NCBI RefSeq assembly: GCF_900142765.1
Contig: NZ_FRCB01000010.1
Location: forward strand, 54,014 to 118,013
Direction: 5' to 3'
Length of the DNA stretch: 64,000 nt
DNA from: Roseovarius litoreus
GTDB taxonomy: Bacteria; Pseudomonadota; Alphaproteobacteria; Rhodobacterales; Rhodobacteraceae
Shown: in pieces, positions 20,071 to 29,936 of the stretch
Position numbering within the stretch: position 1 is the stretch's first letter
Layout: each line of letters begins with the position of its first letter
Made by a program: the position numbers and the translations under genes
The notes under the pieces: generated by a model
What the model saw: the letters and a program-made list of their open reading frames with translations, nothing else
Told to the model about the DNA's origin: nothing
Databases searched by the model: none

Positions 20071-21378
20071 ATGGCCCGAGAGTATCTCAAGAAAGCTGCC
20101 CTGACCGCGCAATCCGGCGCCTCCGACGTGCACCAGACGGTGCAGACCATCCTCGATGATATCGAAAAGGGCGGCGATCAGGCGGCACTCGACTACGCTG
20201 CCAAGTTCGATCAGTACGACGGCAACGTGGTCCTCACCCGCGACGAGATCGAAGCCGCCAAGGCGCTCGTGCCTGAAAAACTGCGGCAGGACATCCAGTT
20301 CGCCCATGCCAATGTCCGCGCCTTCGCCGAGGCCCAGAAGGAAACCCTCCGCGACATCGAGATCGAGGTGGTGCCCGGCCTGATCGCAGGACAGAAAAGC
20401 ATCCCCGTCCACGGCGCCGGCTGCTACGTGCCGGGCGGGCGCTACAGCCACATCGCCTCCGCCATCATGACCGTGACCACCGCCAAGGTCGCGGGCTGCA
20501 AGCATATCGTCGCCTGCTCTCCGCCGCGCCCCGGTGTGGGCATCAACCCCGCCATCATCTATGCTGCCGATCTGTGCGGCGCCGACACGATCCTCGCCAT
20601 GGGCGGCGTGCAGGGCGTTGCCGCGATGACCTTCGGTCTCTTCGGCCTGCCGCGCGCCAACATCCTCGTCGGCCCCGGCAACCAGTTCGTCGCCGAAGCC
20701 AAGCGCATCCTCTTCGGCCGTGTGGGCATCGACATGATCGCCGGACCCACCGACAGCCTGATCCTCGCCGATGCCACCGCCGACGCCGAAGTGGTCGCCA
20801 CCGATCTCGTGGGGCAGGCCGAGCATGGCTACAACTCGCCCGTCTGGCTGGTCACCGATGATCGCGCGCTCGCCGAGCAGGTGATGGAGCTTGTTCCCCG
20901 CCTGATCGACGATCTGCCCGAGGTGAACCGCGACAACGCCGCCGCCGCATGGCGCGACTACGCCGAGGTGATCCTCTGCGCCGACCGCGAGGAAATGGCC
21001 GCCACCTCCGATGATTATGCCCCCGAACACCTCACCGTGCAGGCCGAAGATCTGGATTGGTGGCTGTCACGGCTCAGCTGCTATGGCTCTTTGTTCCTGG
21101 GCGAGGAAACCACCGTGGCCTTCGGCGACAAGGCGTCCGGCACCAACCACGTTCTGCCCACCTCGGGCGCTGCGCGCTATACCGGCGGGCTCAGCGTGCA
21201 CAAATACATGAAGATCGTCACATGGCAGCGCGCCACCCGCGAAGGCTGCAAACCCGTGGCCGAAGCCACCGCGCGCATCTCGCGGCTCGAAGGCATGGAG
21301 GGCCACGCCCGCACCGCCGACATCCGGCTGCGCAAATACTTCCCCGGCCAGAACTTCGACCTCTCCGCAAATGGCTGA
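20071..21378 (+). CDS. hpsN: Sulfopropanediol 3-dehydrogenase HpsN (HisD-like)
   Basis: A 435-residue member of the histidinol dehydrogenase superfamily: FVAGPGNQ-type VGPGNQFVAEAKR, IAGPTDSLILAD, GQAEHGYNSPVWLVTDD and the zinc-site end of EGMEGHARTADIRLRKY. HpsN oxidises (R)-2,3-dihydroxypropane-1-sulfonate to (R)-sulfolactate with 2 NAD+ (EC 1.1.1.308). It is preferred over true HisD because it sits in a catabolic TRAP operon with two further alcohol dehydrogenases, no his genes are near, and the active-site block reads AEHGYNSP rather than AEHDxxAQ. The gene overlaps the next by 8 bases. Confidence 0.85.
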   Translation: MAREYLKKAALTAQSGASDVHQTVQTILDDIEKGGDQAALDYAAKFDQYDGNVVLTRDEIEAAKALVPEKLRQDIQFAHANVRAFAEAQKETLRDIEIEVVPGLIAGQKSIPVHGAGCYVPGGRYSHIASAIMTVTTAKVAGCKHIVACSPPRPGVGINPAIIYAADLCGADTILAMGGVQGVAAMTFGLFGLPRANILVGPGNQFVAEAKRILFGRVGIDMIAGPTDSLILADATADAEVVATDLVGQAEHGYNSPVWLVTDDRALAEQVMELVPRLIDDLPEVNRDNAAAAWRDYAEVILCADREEMAATSDDYAPEHLTVQAEDLDWWLSRLSCYGSLFLGEETTVAFGDKASGTNHVLPTSGAARYTGGLSVHKYMKIVTWQRATREGCKPVAEATARISRLEGMEGHARTADIRLRKYFPGQNFDLSANG

Positions 21379-22132
21379 CCTCTCTGCGCTGTTCGATCTG
21401 ACCGGCAAGGTGGCCTGCGTCACCGGCGCCAGCTCCGGTCTTGGCCGTCACGCCGCCAGCCTGCTCGCCCGTGCCGGCGCGCAGGTGGTCGGCGTGGCGC
21501 GCCGCGCCGAGGCCCTGGCCGAGTGGCAGGCCGAAACCGGCCCGCGCGCCGCTTGCGTCGCGCATGACGTGGCCGACCGCGACAGCCTGCCCGATCTCGC
21601 CCGCGCCGTCGCAGCCCCCTTCGGCGCCCCCGATATCGTGGTCCATGCCGCCGGCATCAACACCCGCCAGCGGGCCGACGATGTCACCCCCGAAGGCTGG
21701 GACACCACCATCGCGCTCAACCTGTCGGCGCCGTTTTTCCTGTCACAGCAACTGGTCCCGGCGATGAAGGCCAAGGGCTGGGGCCGGATCGTCAATTTCG
21801 CCTCGCTCCAGACCTTCCGCGCCTTTCCCGGCGGCATCGCCTATGGCGCCAGCAAGGCTGGCGTGGCGCAACTGACCCGCGCCATGGCCGAAGCATGGTC
21901 GCCCCACGGCATCACCGCCAACGCCATCGGACCGGGCTTTTTCCCCACCGAACTCACCGCGCCGGTCTTTGCCGATCCCGAGCTTGCCGCGCGCAACGCG
22001 GCCACCACCTGCATCGGGCGCAATGGCACGATGGCCGACATGGACGGCCCGCTTCTGTTTCTCTGCGCCCCGGCCTCGGATTACGTGACCGGACAGGTGC
22101 TCATGGTCGATGGGGGGTTCACCGCGAAATGA
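21371..22132 (+). CDS. hpsO: Short-chain dehydrogenase, HpsO-like
   Basis: A 253-residue SDR. The Rossmann motif is GKVACVTGASSGLGRHAA at residues 12-29, the NAG-like AAGINTR follows near residue 95, and the catalytic Ser (NFASLQ) and YGASK Tyr-Lys pair are near residues 142 and 156. It ends with the SDR tail TGQVLMVDGGFTAK. In hps clusters this gene lies directly after hpsN and is thought to oxidise or epimerise DHPS through its C2 keto form, together with HpsP. It overlaps both neighbours (8 and 4 bases), showing tight coupling. Confidence 0.78.
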   Translation: MADLSALFDLTGKVACVTGASSGLGRHAASLLARAGAQVVGVARRAEALAEWQAETGPRAACVAHDVADRDSLPDLARAVAAPFGAPDIVVHAAGINTRQRADDVTPEGWDTTIALNLSAPFFLSQQLVPAMKAKGWGRIVNFASLQTFRAFPGGIAYGASKAGVAQLTRAMAEAWSPHGITANAIGPGFFPTELTAPVFADPELAARNAATTCIGRNGTMADMDGPLLFLCAPASDYVTGQVLMVDGGFTAK

Positions 22133-23118
22133 AGGCCCTGATCTACACCGGACCCGAGGCGATGGCCTATCGCGACGCCCCCGATCCCACGCCGCGCGAT
22201 GGCGAGGTGCTGATCCGCGTCGAAAGCGTCGGCATCTGCGGCTCGGACATGCACGCCTTTCTCGGCCATGACGAGCGGCGCCCCGCTCCCCTCATCCTCG
22301 GTCACGAGGCGGCGGGCGTGATCGAAACCGGCCCCCGCGCCGGGACCCGCGTCACCGTCAACCCGCTGGTCACCTGTGGCACATGCCCGGCCTGCCTTGC
22401 CGGGCGCGACAACCTGTGTCCCGACCGTCAGATCATCTCGATGCCGCCGCGCGAAGGCGCCTTCGCCCAGCATCTCGCCATGCCCGAAGGCAATCTCGTG
22501 GTGCTGCCCGATCATGTCACCACCGATCAGGCGGCACTGGCCGAACCCATCGCGTGCGGCTGGCATGCCGTGCGGCTTGGGCTGGCCTCGCTCGATACCG
22601 GCCACACACCCCGCGCTCTGGTAATCGGCGGCGGCGCCATCGGTCTGGGCGCCGCACTCAGCCTTACGGCGCAGGGGATCACGGATGTGACCGTGGTGGA
22701 ACCCAACGTGGTGCGGCGGCGCTACCTGTCGCTCAATTGCGGTCAGCACGCTCTGGAGCCGGCCGCGCTTGAGGGGCAGCTCTTCGATATCGTGATCGAT
22801 GGCGTCGGCTATGAAGCGACCCGCGCGCAGGCGTCGGCCTCTGCCCGCCCCGGTGGCATCATCCTGCATATCGGGCTGGGGCAGGCGACAGGCGGGCTGG
22901 ATATCCGGCGCATGACCCTGCAGGAAATCACCTTCATCGGCACCTACACCTACACCGCCGAGGATTTCCGCCAGACGGCCCAAGCCATGTTCGATGGCCG
23001 CCTCGGTGCGCTCGACTGGGTCGAAACCCGTGGTCTCTCCGAAGGGCAGGGGGCGTTTTCGGATATCCGCAAGGGTGTGACCGACGCGCCCAAGATCATC
23101 CTTCGACCCGACAGCTAG
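22129..23118 (+). CDS. hpsP: Zinc alcohol dehydrogenase, HpsP-like
   Basis: A 329-residue medium-chain dehydrogenase. The catalytic zinc ligands are in GICGSDMHAF and LGHEAAGVIE. The structural-zinc cysteines are CGTCPACLAGRDNLC at about residues 80-94. The NAD site is ALVIGGGAIGLGAAL near residue 165. The start is the ATG in ATGA with the previous stop, at 22129; the frame stays open further upstream but that part is only antisense to composition inside hpsO. With HpsO it would convert the enantiomer of DHPS not used by HpsN. It closes the operon. Confidence 0.8.
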   Translation: MKALIYTGPEAMAYRDAPDPTPRDGEVLIRVESVGICGSDMHAFLGHDERRPAPLILGHEAAGVIETGPRAGTRVTVNPLVTCGTCPACLAGRDNLCPDRQIISMPPREGAFAQHLAMPEGNLVVLPDHVTTDQAALAEPIACGWHAVRLGLASLDTGHTPRALVIGGGAIGLGAALSLTAQGITDVTVVEPNVVRRRYLSLNCGQHALEPAALEGQLFDIVIDGVGYEATRAQASASARPGGIILHIGLGQATGGLDIRRMTLQEITFIGTYTYTAEDFRQTAQAMFDGRLGALDWVETRGLSEGQGAFSDIRKGVTDAPKIILRPDS

Positions 23119-23132
23119 ACCTGCATCGCAGG

Positions 23133-23151
23133 GCGCCGGCACGCCCGGCGC
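23133..23151. terminator. Short hairpin between converging genes
   Basis: GCGCCGG and CCGGCGC with a 5-base loop lie between the stop of hpsP (23118) and the stop of the converging regulator gene (23152). There is no T-run, so its role as a two-way terminator is uncertain. Confidence 0.4.
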
Positions 23152-23856
23152 TCACAACACCTGGATCACGTCCTTGTCGATGGCCAGCATATAGCCGCGC
23201 CGCGCGATGTTCTTGACCAGCAATTCGCTCACCATCTGGTTGCCAAGCGTGTCGCGCAGCCGCTTGATGCGCGTGGCCCCCGCCGCCTCGTCGCAATCCG
23301 CCGCCTGCCGCCCCGAGATCACCGCCTCGATCTCGGCCCCGGTCAGCACGTCGTCATCCATCCGCGCCTCGGCCAGCACCGCCAGCGTCTCCATCGCCGC
23401 ATCGGTCAGCTTGAACCCCATGTTGTTCAGATAGACGGTGTTTTCCTCGCGGCTGATCAGCAACGAACTCACCTGAATGCCCGAGCGTTCGATCTGCGCC
23501 ATGCGCCGGTTCATCGCCACCAGCATCACCAGAAACACCAGCGACGCCACCAGCAGCGCCGCGGCAAAGACCAGCAGCACGAACATCACCATGCGATAGG
23601 ATTTCAGCGTCTCGGAAAACGCCGTGCCCGACAGCGCAAGGATTTCCAGCAGCTTGATATCCGCCTCGGCGGTCAGCGCGTCGTTCTCCACGAAAATCCG
23701 CTCGACCCGCGCGTTGAAGGCATTGGCATCCGGCAGGTTCAGGAACAGAAAAAGCGCCGCCAGTGACAGGATCGCCACGATGGCGATGATCCCGAACACC
23801 ACGACCCGGTTGCCCGAACGTCGCGCTTCCGCGGCGGTGCCGTTGCTGGTCCTCAC
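23152..23856 (-). CDS. Membrane-anchored winged-helix protein
   Basis: A 234-residue protein with two membrane helices (about 18-40 and 88-114) flanking a loop of nearly 50 residues. The C-terminal part (about 128-230) reads like an OmpR/PhoB-type winged helix: VYLNNMGFKLTDAAMETLAVLAEA, TGAEIEAVISG, and the recognition-helix region TRIKRLRDTLGNQMVSELLVKNIARRGYML. This suggests a one-component membrane regulator that senses something outside through its loop and binds DNA in the cytoplasm, as ToxR does but with the domain order reversed. It follows a small secreted protein gene by 13 bp. Confidence 0.65.
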   Translation of the reverse strand: MRTSNGTAAEARRSGNRVVVFGIIAIVAILSLAALFLFLNLPDANAFNARVERIFVENDALTAEADIKLLEILALSGTAFSETLKSYRMVMFVLLVFAAALLVASLVFLVMLVAMNRRMAQIERSGIQVSSLLISREENTVYLNNMGFKLTDAAMETLAVLAEARMDDDVLTGAEIEAVISGRQAADCDEAAGATRIKRLRDTLGNQMVSELLVKNIARRGYMLAIDKDVIQVL

Positions 23857-23869
23857 GCTGCGTCCCCTT

Positions 23870-24127
23870 TCACTCGTCCCTCACCGACATCACCTTCAAC
23901 AATGTGATGCCCTGTCGCGCAAGCCGCTGTTGCAATTGTGCGCGGGCATTGGCCTGCGTGCACGGCCCCTCGATCCGCACCACCTCGTGAAACAGTTGCA
24001 GGGGGTTGTCCTTCTTGGCCTTGAACTCGACATAGCAGGCCGCCTGCGCGCCCGTGGCAAGGCTCGCAAGGATCAGGCCGGTGGCGGCGCCAAGAAGGCT
24101 CAAGGGGATGCGCTTTTGCGGTGTCAT
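23870..24127 (-). CDS. Small secreted protein with two cysteines
   Basis: An 85-residue protein. Residues 1-30 are a signal peptide ending ATGAQAA. The mature 55 residues include CYVEFKAKKDN and EGPCTQANARAQLQQRLARQG, so two cysteines that could form a disulfide. The ATG at 24127 is chosen; a TTG six codons upstream is the alternative. It lies 13 bp before the membrane regulator gene on the same strand and may be its periplasmic partner. No family recognised. Confidence 0.6.
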   Translation of the reverse strand: MTPQKRIPLSLLGAATGLILASLATGAQAACYVEFKAKKDNPLQLFHEVVRIEGPCTQANARAQLQQRLARQGITLLKVMSVRDE

Positions 24128-24319
24128 GGCGTCACGATGCGCCAAGCCCCCCGGCTATTCAATATCCAACGCGCCAAAGCCGCGCCGCGCAGGGCGGTTA
24201 TCCGATAACAGGACGCTGTTATTGCCTGTGCGCGGCAGGTTGGCCCAGCTTTGGGTCATGAACGGATCGGCGCTGTTGCCGACCGCAAGACGCCTTCTGC
24301 ATCCCGAAAGGAACCCAGC

Positions 24320-24742
24320 ATGCTGCACCGTCATTTCATCGCCACCATCCTCGCCGCCTCTCTGGCGGTGACCAGCTTCACCGCCGCGCCCGCCCGCGCC
24401 GACAATGATGCCGCCAAGATCATCGCCGGTGTCGCGGCGCTGGCCATCATCGGTGCCGCCGTGGCCGATTCCCACAAGAACGACCGTGGCAAGGTGTATG
24501 GCTACGGCCACGCCAAGCCGCACCACAAGGGCTACAAACCCTATGTCGCGCAGAACCGCTACAATCATGCCGGGGTCATTCCCCATCGGAATGTCCATCA
24601 ACAGCAGCGCCACGGCTATTACGGTCACGGCAAGCGGCACGGCGCCGGCAACCGCGTTGTCCTGCCCCAGGCCTGCCTGATCCGCGATGGCTATAACCGC
24701 GCCGTCTATAGCGCCCGCTGCCTCAAGCGCATGGGCTACTGA
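24320..24742 (+). CDS. Secreted His/Lys/Gly-rich hypothetical protein
   Basis: A 140-residue protein with a signal peptide (residues 1-29, ending AAPARA) and then a small hydrophobic segment (IIAGVAALAIIGAAVADS). The body is rich in His, Gly and Tyr (YGYGHAKPHHKGYKPY, HQQQRHGYYGHGKRHG) and ends with a conserved-looking LPQACLIRDGY...CLKRMGY Cys pair. Similar short proteins are common in Rhodobacterales with no assigned role; metal binding by the histidines is a guess. AAAGGAA precedes the ATG. A terminator follows. Confidence 0.7.
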   Translation: MLHRHFIATILAASLAVTSFTAAPARADNDAAKIIAGVAALAIIGAAVADSHKNDRGKVYGYGHAKPHHKGYKPYVAQNRYNHAGVIPHRNVHQQQRHGYYGHGKRHGAGNRVVLPQACLIRDGYNRAVYSARCLKRMGY

Positions 24743-24782
24743 GGCAGACCCGACCCGAGCAGTCAAAAACAGAAGCAGTCGG

Positions 24783-24813
24783 AAGGGAAGGGCGCCCATG
24801 CCCTTCCCTTTTG
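24783..24813 (+). terminator. Rho-independent terminator
   Basis: An 11-bp stem (AAGGGAAGGGC with its complement) and 6-base loop followed by TT. It ends the secreted His-rich gene and lies just before rnhB. Confidence 0.85.
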
Positions 24814-24844
24814 CATTTTCCGCGGCGCGGTGGCATGGAAGGCC

Positions 24845-25478
24845 ATGAGCACCCTTCCCGATTTCACCCTCGAAACCGCCGCCCATGCCGCAGGCCATCT
24901 GCGCGTCGCCGGCGTGGACGAGGTGGGCCGCGGACCCCTGGCCGGGCCGGTCACGGCGGCGGCGGTGGTGCTGGACATCTCGCGCATCCCCGAGGGTCTG
25001 AACGATTCCAAACGCCTGACCGCGAAACGCCGCGCCGTTCTGCATGACGCGATCCTCGCCATGGCCGAGGTCTCCATCGCCCATGCCTCGGTCGAGGAGA
25101 TCGACAGCCTCAACATCCTGCGCGCCTCGCATCTGGCGATGGAACGGGCGATCGCGGGGCTGGCCACACCGCCCGACATGGCGCTGATCGACGGCAACCT
25201 GATCCCCCGTGGCCTGCAGATCCCGGCGCAGGCCGTGGTCAAGGGCGACGGCAAATCCCTGTCCATCGCGGCGGCCTCGATCGTGGCGAAAATCACCCGC
25301 GATCGGATCATGTGGGATTTGGCGCAACAGTTCCCCGGCTATGGCTGGGAGACGAACGCCGGATACCCGTCAAAAAGCCACATCGCGGCGCTTCAAAATA
25401 TTGGGCTGACCCCTCACCATAGACGTTCGTTCAAACCCGTCCACAATATCTTGTATCAAGACAAAACTGTAAGTAACT

Positions 25479-25480
<2 letters not shown>
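24845..25480 (+). CDS. rnhB: Ribonuclease HII
   Basis: A 211-residue enzyme that cuts RNA in RNA-DNA hybrids and removes single ribonucleotides from DNA. The catalytic acids are seen in VAGVDEVGRGPLAGP (Asp and Glu, residues about 24-25), in the LNDSKRLTAKRR block and in ALIDGN; the Asp near KITRDRIM completes the site. The ATG at 24845, preceded by GGAAGG, is chosen over a GTG at 24830. Its stop codon overlaps a GATTC methylation site of the ccrM promoter. Confidence 0.95.
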
Positions 25481-26686
<1,206 letters not shown>

Positions 26687-26739
26687 TTTTTCCAACACCG
26701 CCGGTGCCTGTGGCCTGACATCACGGGCATCTACCTCGT

Positions 26740-26766
26740 GCCCCGCCCTTGTGGCGGGGCTTTTTT
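26740..26766 (+). terminator. Rho-independent terminator of ccrM
   Basis: An 8-bp stem (GCCCCGCC with GGCGGGGC), a 5-base loop and a run of six T. Confidence 0.92.
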
Positions 26767-26938
26767 CGTGAGCGCCCGGATGGGCCGGCGTGGCGCGCGC
26801 TGTCAGCGCGGGGCGAGGGGCCAGCCCCTCGCGCTCCCCGGGATATTTGAGGCCAGAAGAAACCGACAGCCCCGCCACGGGACATCGCACCATCCTGCTC
26901 TATGTGGTCCATGGAAGCATCCTGCAGGAGGGCATCAC

Positions 26939-27580
26939 ATGGCGCATATTCTGGTGATCGGGGCAAGCCGTGGGATCGGGCTCGAGGTGGTTCGGCAGGG
27001 GCTCGAACGTGGCCACCGCATCCGTGCGATGGCGCGCGGGGCCGAGGCCATCGCCATCGACGATCCGGGCCTTGAGAAGAGGCCGGGCGACGCCACCGAT
27101 GCGCGCGATCTCGAGCCTGCGCTCGACGGGGTCGATGCGGTGGTTCTGGCCCTTGGCGTGGCCAAGGATTTCCGCTTCGTGCTGGGGCCCGTGAGCCTGT
27201 TTTCCAGTGCTACCGAGGCGCTCTTGCCGCTGATGCAGGCGCACGGGCCGCGCCGTCTTGTGGCGGTGACGGGGTTTGGCGCAGGGCGCAGCCGCGCCGC
27301 CCTGAGCGCGCTGGAAAAGCTGCCCTTCAAGGCGATCATGGGGCGGGCCTATGACGACAAGTCCCGGCAGGAGGCGATGATCGAGGCGAGCGATCTGGAC
27401 TGGACCATCGTGCGTCCGGGTATTCTGACCTCGAACCGCGGCACCGGGCGCTACCGCGTGCTGGTGTCGCCGGATAGCTGGCGCAACGGCATTATCCCGC
27501 GCGCCGATGTGGCGGATTTCATCCTGACCGCGATCGAGCAGGGCAGCCATCTGCACGCCGCACCGGTGCTGGTGCGCTGA
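26939..27580 (+). CDS. NAD(P)-binding atypical SDR oxidoreductase
   Basis: A 213-residue protein with the nucleotide site HILVIGASRGIGLEVVRQGLERGH at the start. It has the atypical-SDR pattern ALEDVDAVV-like ALDGVDAVVLALG, VAVTGFGAGRS, then the late LDWTIVRPGILTSN block. These NmrA-like or biliverdin-reductase-like proteins act on unknown small substrates or bind NADP(H) as sensors. The ATG at 26939 has GGAGGG in front. It ends one base before the stop of the converging alkB-type gene, with no space for a terminator. Confidence 0.8.
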   Translation: MAHILVIGASRGIGLEVVRQGLERGHRIRAMARGAEAIAIDDPGLEKRPGDATDARDLEPALDGVDAVVLALGVAKDFRFVLGPVSLFSSATEALLPLMQAHGPRRLVAVTGFGAGRSRAALSALEKLPFKAIMGRAYDDKSRQEAMIEASDLDWTIVRPGILTSNRGTGRYRVLVSPDSWRNGIIPRADVADFILTAIEQGSHLHAAPVLVR

Positions 27581-28735
27581 TCAGCGTGGCGCGGGGTTGA
27601 GCGCCTTGTTGTAGGGCGCCCAGTCGGTGATCTCGGGGTAATAGGTCTTGCGCCACTGGCGCACCCGTGGGTTCATCACCCGCCGCCAGATCGCCGGCAC
27701 CATCGCGGCCATGGTCATGATCGGATAGCCATAGGGCAGTTGCGGCGCCTCGTCCTCGGCATAGGTCTGGAGCAGCGGAAAGCGGCGGTCGGGCTTGTAG
27801 TGATGGTCCGAATGGCGCTGCAGGTTGATGAGCAGCCAGTTCGACGCCTTCTGCGACGCGTTCCAGCTGTGATGCGGTTTCACATGCTCGTATTTGCCGC
27901 CTCCCAGATGCCGCCGCGTCAGCCCGTAATGCTCGATGTAGTTGACCAGTTCCAGCTGCCAGATCGCGACGAAGGCCTGCCAAAGGAACAGCCCCAGCCC
28001 GACCCATCCGCCAAGCAGCGCGGCCAGCGTCAGCATCACCCCCTGCAGCGCCCAGTAGCGCCAGAACGGGTTGCGCCGATCATGCCAGGGCAGCCCCTTG
28101 CGCGCCAGAAACGCCCGCTCGGCCCGGAAGGCCGACAGCAACGATTGCCGAAGAACCCGGGGAAAGAAGCGATAGAACCCCTCGTTGTAGCGCGCGGTCA
28201 CCGGATCGCTTGGTGTGCCCACGTGAATGTGATGCACCCGCAGATGCTCGGACCTGAAATGGGAATAAAGCACCATGGACAGCAGCAGATCGCCCAGCAA
28301 CCGTTCGCGGCGGTCCTTCTGATGCATGAGCTCATGGGAATAATTGATGCCGACCGTGCCGGAAATCACCCCCATGCCGAAGAACAGCAGCAGGGTTTCC
28401 ACCACCGACAGATGCGCACCACCGGGCCCGGTCACATACCAGATCATCCAGAACAGCAGGCCGAATTGCAGCGGCGCCCAGATCAGGGTGATCGCCCGGT
28501 ACCATGTGAGCTTGTGCTCTTCGGTGGCAGGATCGGCATTGTCGAGGTTGAGGCCCAGGACCGCATCGAGGATCGAAAAGAAATACCAGGTCACGAGCGG
28601 CAGCAAAAGCACCGTCCAGCCGCCATGCAGCGCGCCGATAACGGCCAGCGGCACCAGCACCAGCGACAGCCAGAACGGCAGGGCGCGCCGGATCTGTGCC
28701 ACCTTGTCGGCTGGAAGGGTTCGCAACGTGGTCAT
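27581..28735 (-). CDS. alkB: Alkane 1-monooxygenase-type membrane hydroxylase
   Basis: A 384-residue integral membrane di-iron enzyme with about six helices. The histidine boxes are YSHELMHQKD, SEHLRVHHIHVGT and LQRHSDHHYKP, and the AlkB-specific NYIEHYGL stands between the second and third. The family hydroxylates terminal carbons of n-alkanes, using electrons from rubredoxin; no rubredoxin gene is in the window. It follows mutY by 49 bp on the same strand but probably has its own promoter. Substrate range cannot be told from sequence; related enzymes act on alkanes, fatty acids or xylene. Confidence 0.9.
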   Translation of the reverse strand: MTTLRTLPADKVAQIRRALPFWLSLVLVPLAVIGALHGGWTVLLLPLVTWYFFSILDAVLGLNLDNADPATEEHKLTWYRAITLIWAPLQFGLLFWMIWYVTGPGGAHLSVVETLLLFFGMGVISGTVGINYSHELMHQKDRRERLLGDLLLSMVLYSHFRSEHLRVHHIHVGTPSDPVTARYNEGFYRFFPRVLRQSLLSAFRAERAFLARKGLPWHDRRNPFWRYWALQGVMLTLAALLGGWVGLGLFLWQAFVAIWQLELVNYIEHYGLTRRHLGGGKYEHVKPHHSWNASQKASNWLLINLQRHSDHHYKPDRRFPLLQTYAEDEAPQLPYGYPIMTMAAMVPAIWRRVMNPRVRQWRKTYYPEITDWAPYNKALNPAPR

Positions 28736-28784
28736 GCATAGGCTCCCGTCATGGCATGAGATACTCGAACGGCACGGGGATCAA

Positions 28785-29843
28785 TTAGTGTCTCAGACTT
28801 GACCGGGCAAGATCAAACACCTTGCGCATCACGGTGGGCAGATCCGAAGGGCGGAACGCGGTGGCAGGGGTGAAGGCGCCTCTCAGAGGGGCGGCGTCCT
28901 GCGGGACATGCGCCACCTTGATCGCCAGCCGCAGATGGAAATGCGTGAAGGTATGGCGCGCCTCTTCGCCGAGATCGGTCCAATCCGCCTCGATCGGTGG
29001 GGCGGGGATCGGCGCGCTTTCGGTCCAGTCGCTGCCGGGCCAGCCCAGCATCCCGCCCAGAAGCCCCTTGTCGGGGCGGGTTTCCAGCAGCCAGGCGCCA
29101 TCGGCACGCCGCGCCACATAGGCGATGCCGAAGCGCAGGGGTTTGGGCTTTTTCGGGGTCTTGCGCGGCAACTCGGCCTGCACCCCGGCCTTGCGCGCCG
29201 CACAGGCCCCCCACCAGGGGCAGATCCCGCAGGCCGGCGCGCGCGGCGTGCAGATCGTGGCGCCCAGGTCCATCACCGCCTGCGCATGGCATCCCGGCCG
29301 GCGTTCGGGCGTCAGCGCAGCGGCGGCGCGGACCAGTTCGGGCTTGGCGGCGGGCAGCGGCGTGCGGATGTCATGCACCCGCGCCATCACCCGCTCCACA
29401 TTGCCGTCCACCACCACCTCGGGCGCGTCAAAGGCGATGGCCGCGATCGCGGCCCCGGTATAGGGGCCGATCCCCGGCAGCGCCATCAGCGCCTCGCGTG
29501 TCTCGGGAAAGCGCCCGCCATGATCCTCGGCCACCACGCGCGCGCATTTCAGAAGGTTGCGCGCCCGCGCGTAATATCCAAGCCCCGCCCATTCGCCCAT
29601 CACCTGCGCATCGGGCGCGGCCGCCAGCGCCTCGACAGTGGGCCAGAGCGCCGTGAACCGCTCGAAATAGGCGCGCACCGCCGCCACCGTCGTCTGTTGC
29701 AGCATCACCTCGGACAGCCACACCCGATAGGGATCGGGCCGCGCGCCCGCCAATCGCGCCGCCGGCGCCACGCGCCACGGAAGATCGCGCGCATGCGCGT
29801 CATACCACGCCAGAAGATCGGCGGGATCCGGCCCGTCACCCAT
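28785..29843 (-). CDS. mutY: A/G-specific adenine glycosylase MutY
   Basis: A 352-residue repair enzyme that removes adenine paired with 8-oxoguanine. The catalytic Glu is in SEVMLQQT, the helix-hairpin-helix is LPGIGPYTGAAIAAIAF and the catalytic Asp lies in VVVDGNVERVMAR. The four [4Fe-4S] cysteines follow as C-x6-C-x2-C-x5-C (CTPRAPACGICPWWGAC). A NUDIX-like C-terminal domain (RFGIAYVARRADGAWLLETRP) senses 8-oxoG. The ATG at 29843 is chosen; GTG at 29852 is close by. It is divergent from the DUF721 gene. Confidence 0.95.
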   Translation of the reverse strand: MGDGPDPADLLAWYDAHARDLPWRVAPAARLAGARPDPYRVWLSEVMLQQTTVAAVRAYFERFTALWPTVEALAAAPDAQVMGEWAGLGYYARARNLLKCARVVAEDHGGRFPETREALMALPGIGPYTGAAIAAIAFDAPEVVVDGNVERVMARVHDIRTPLPAAKPELVRAAAALTPERRPGCHAQAVMDLGATICTPRAPACGICPWWGACAARKAGVQAELPRKTPKKPKPLRFGIAYVARRADGAWLLETRPDKGLLGGMLGWPGSDWTESAPIPAPPIEADWTDLGEEARHTFTHFHLRLAIKVAHVPQDAAPLRGAFTPATAFRPSDLPTVMRKVFDLARSSLRH

Positions 29844-29936
29844 CGCTGTCACGCATTCTTTATCTCCACCTTCGGCTTTCCGGCTGGCAAGAGCCGACAC
29901 ATGCCTTAAGATAGCGGACAAGTCGAGGAAGCCAGC

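Noticed and set aside
20071..21378. Annotation as histidinol dehydrogenase (hisD)
   Set aside because: The gene is in a catabolic TRAP operon with two other dehydrogenases and a LacI-type regulator; no his genes are near, and the active-site block differs. HpsN is the better call, though a biochemical test would decide.
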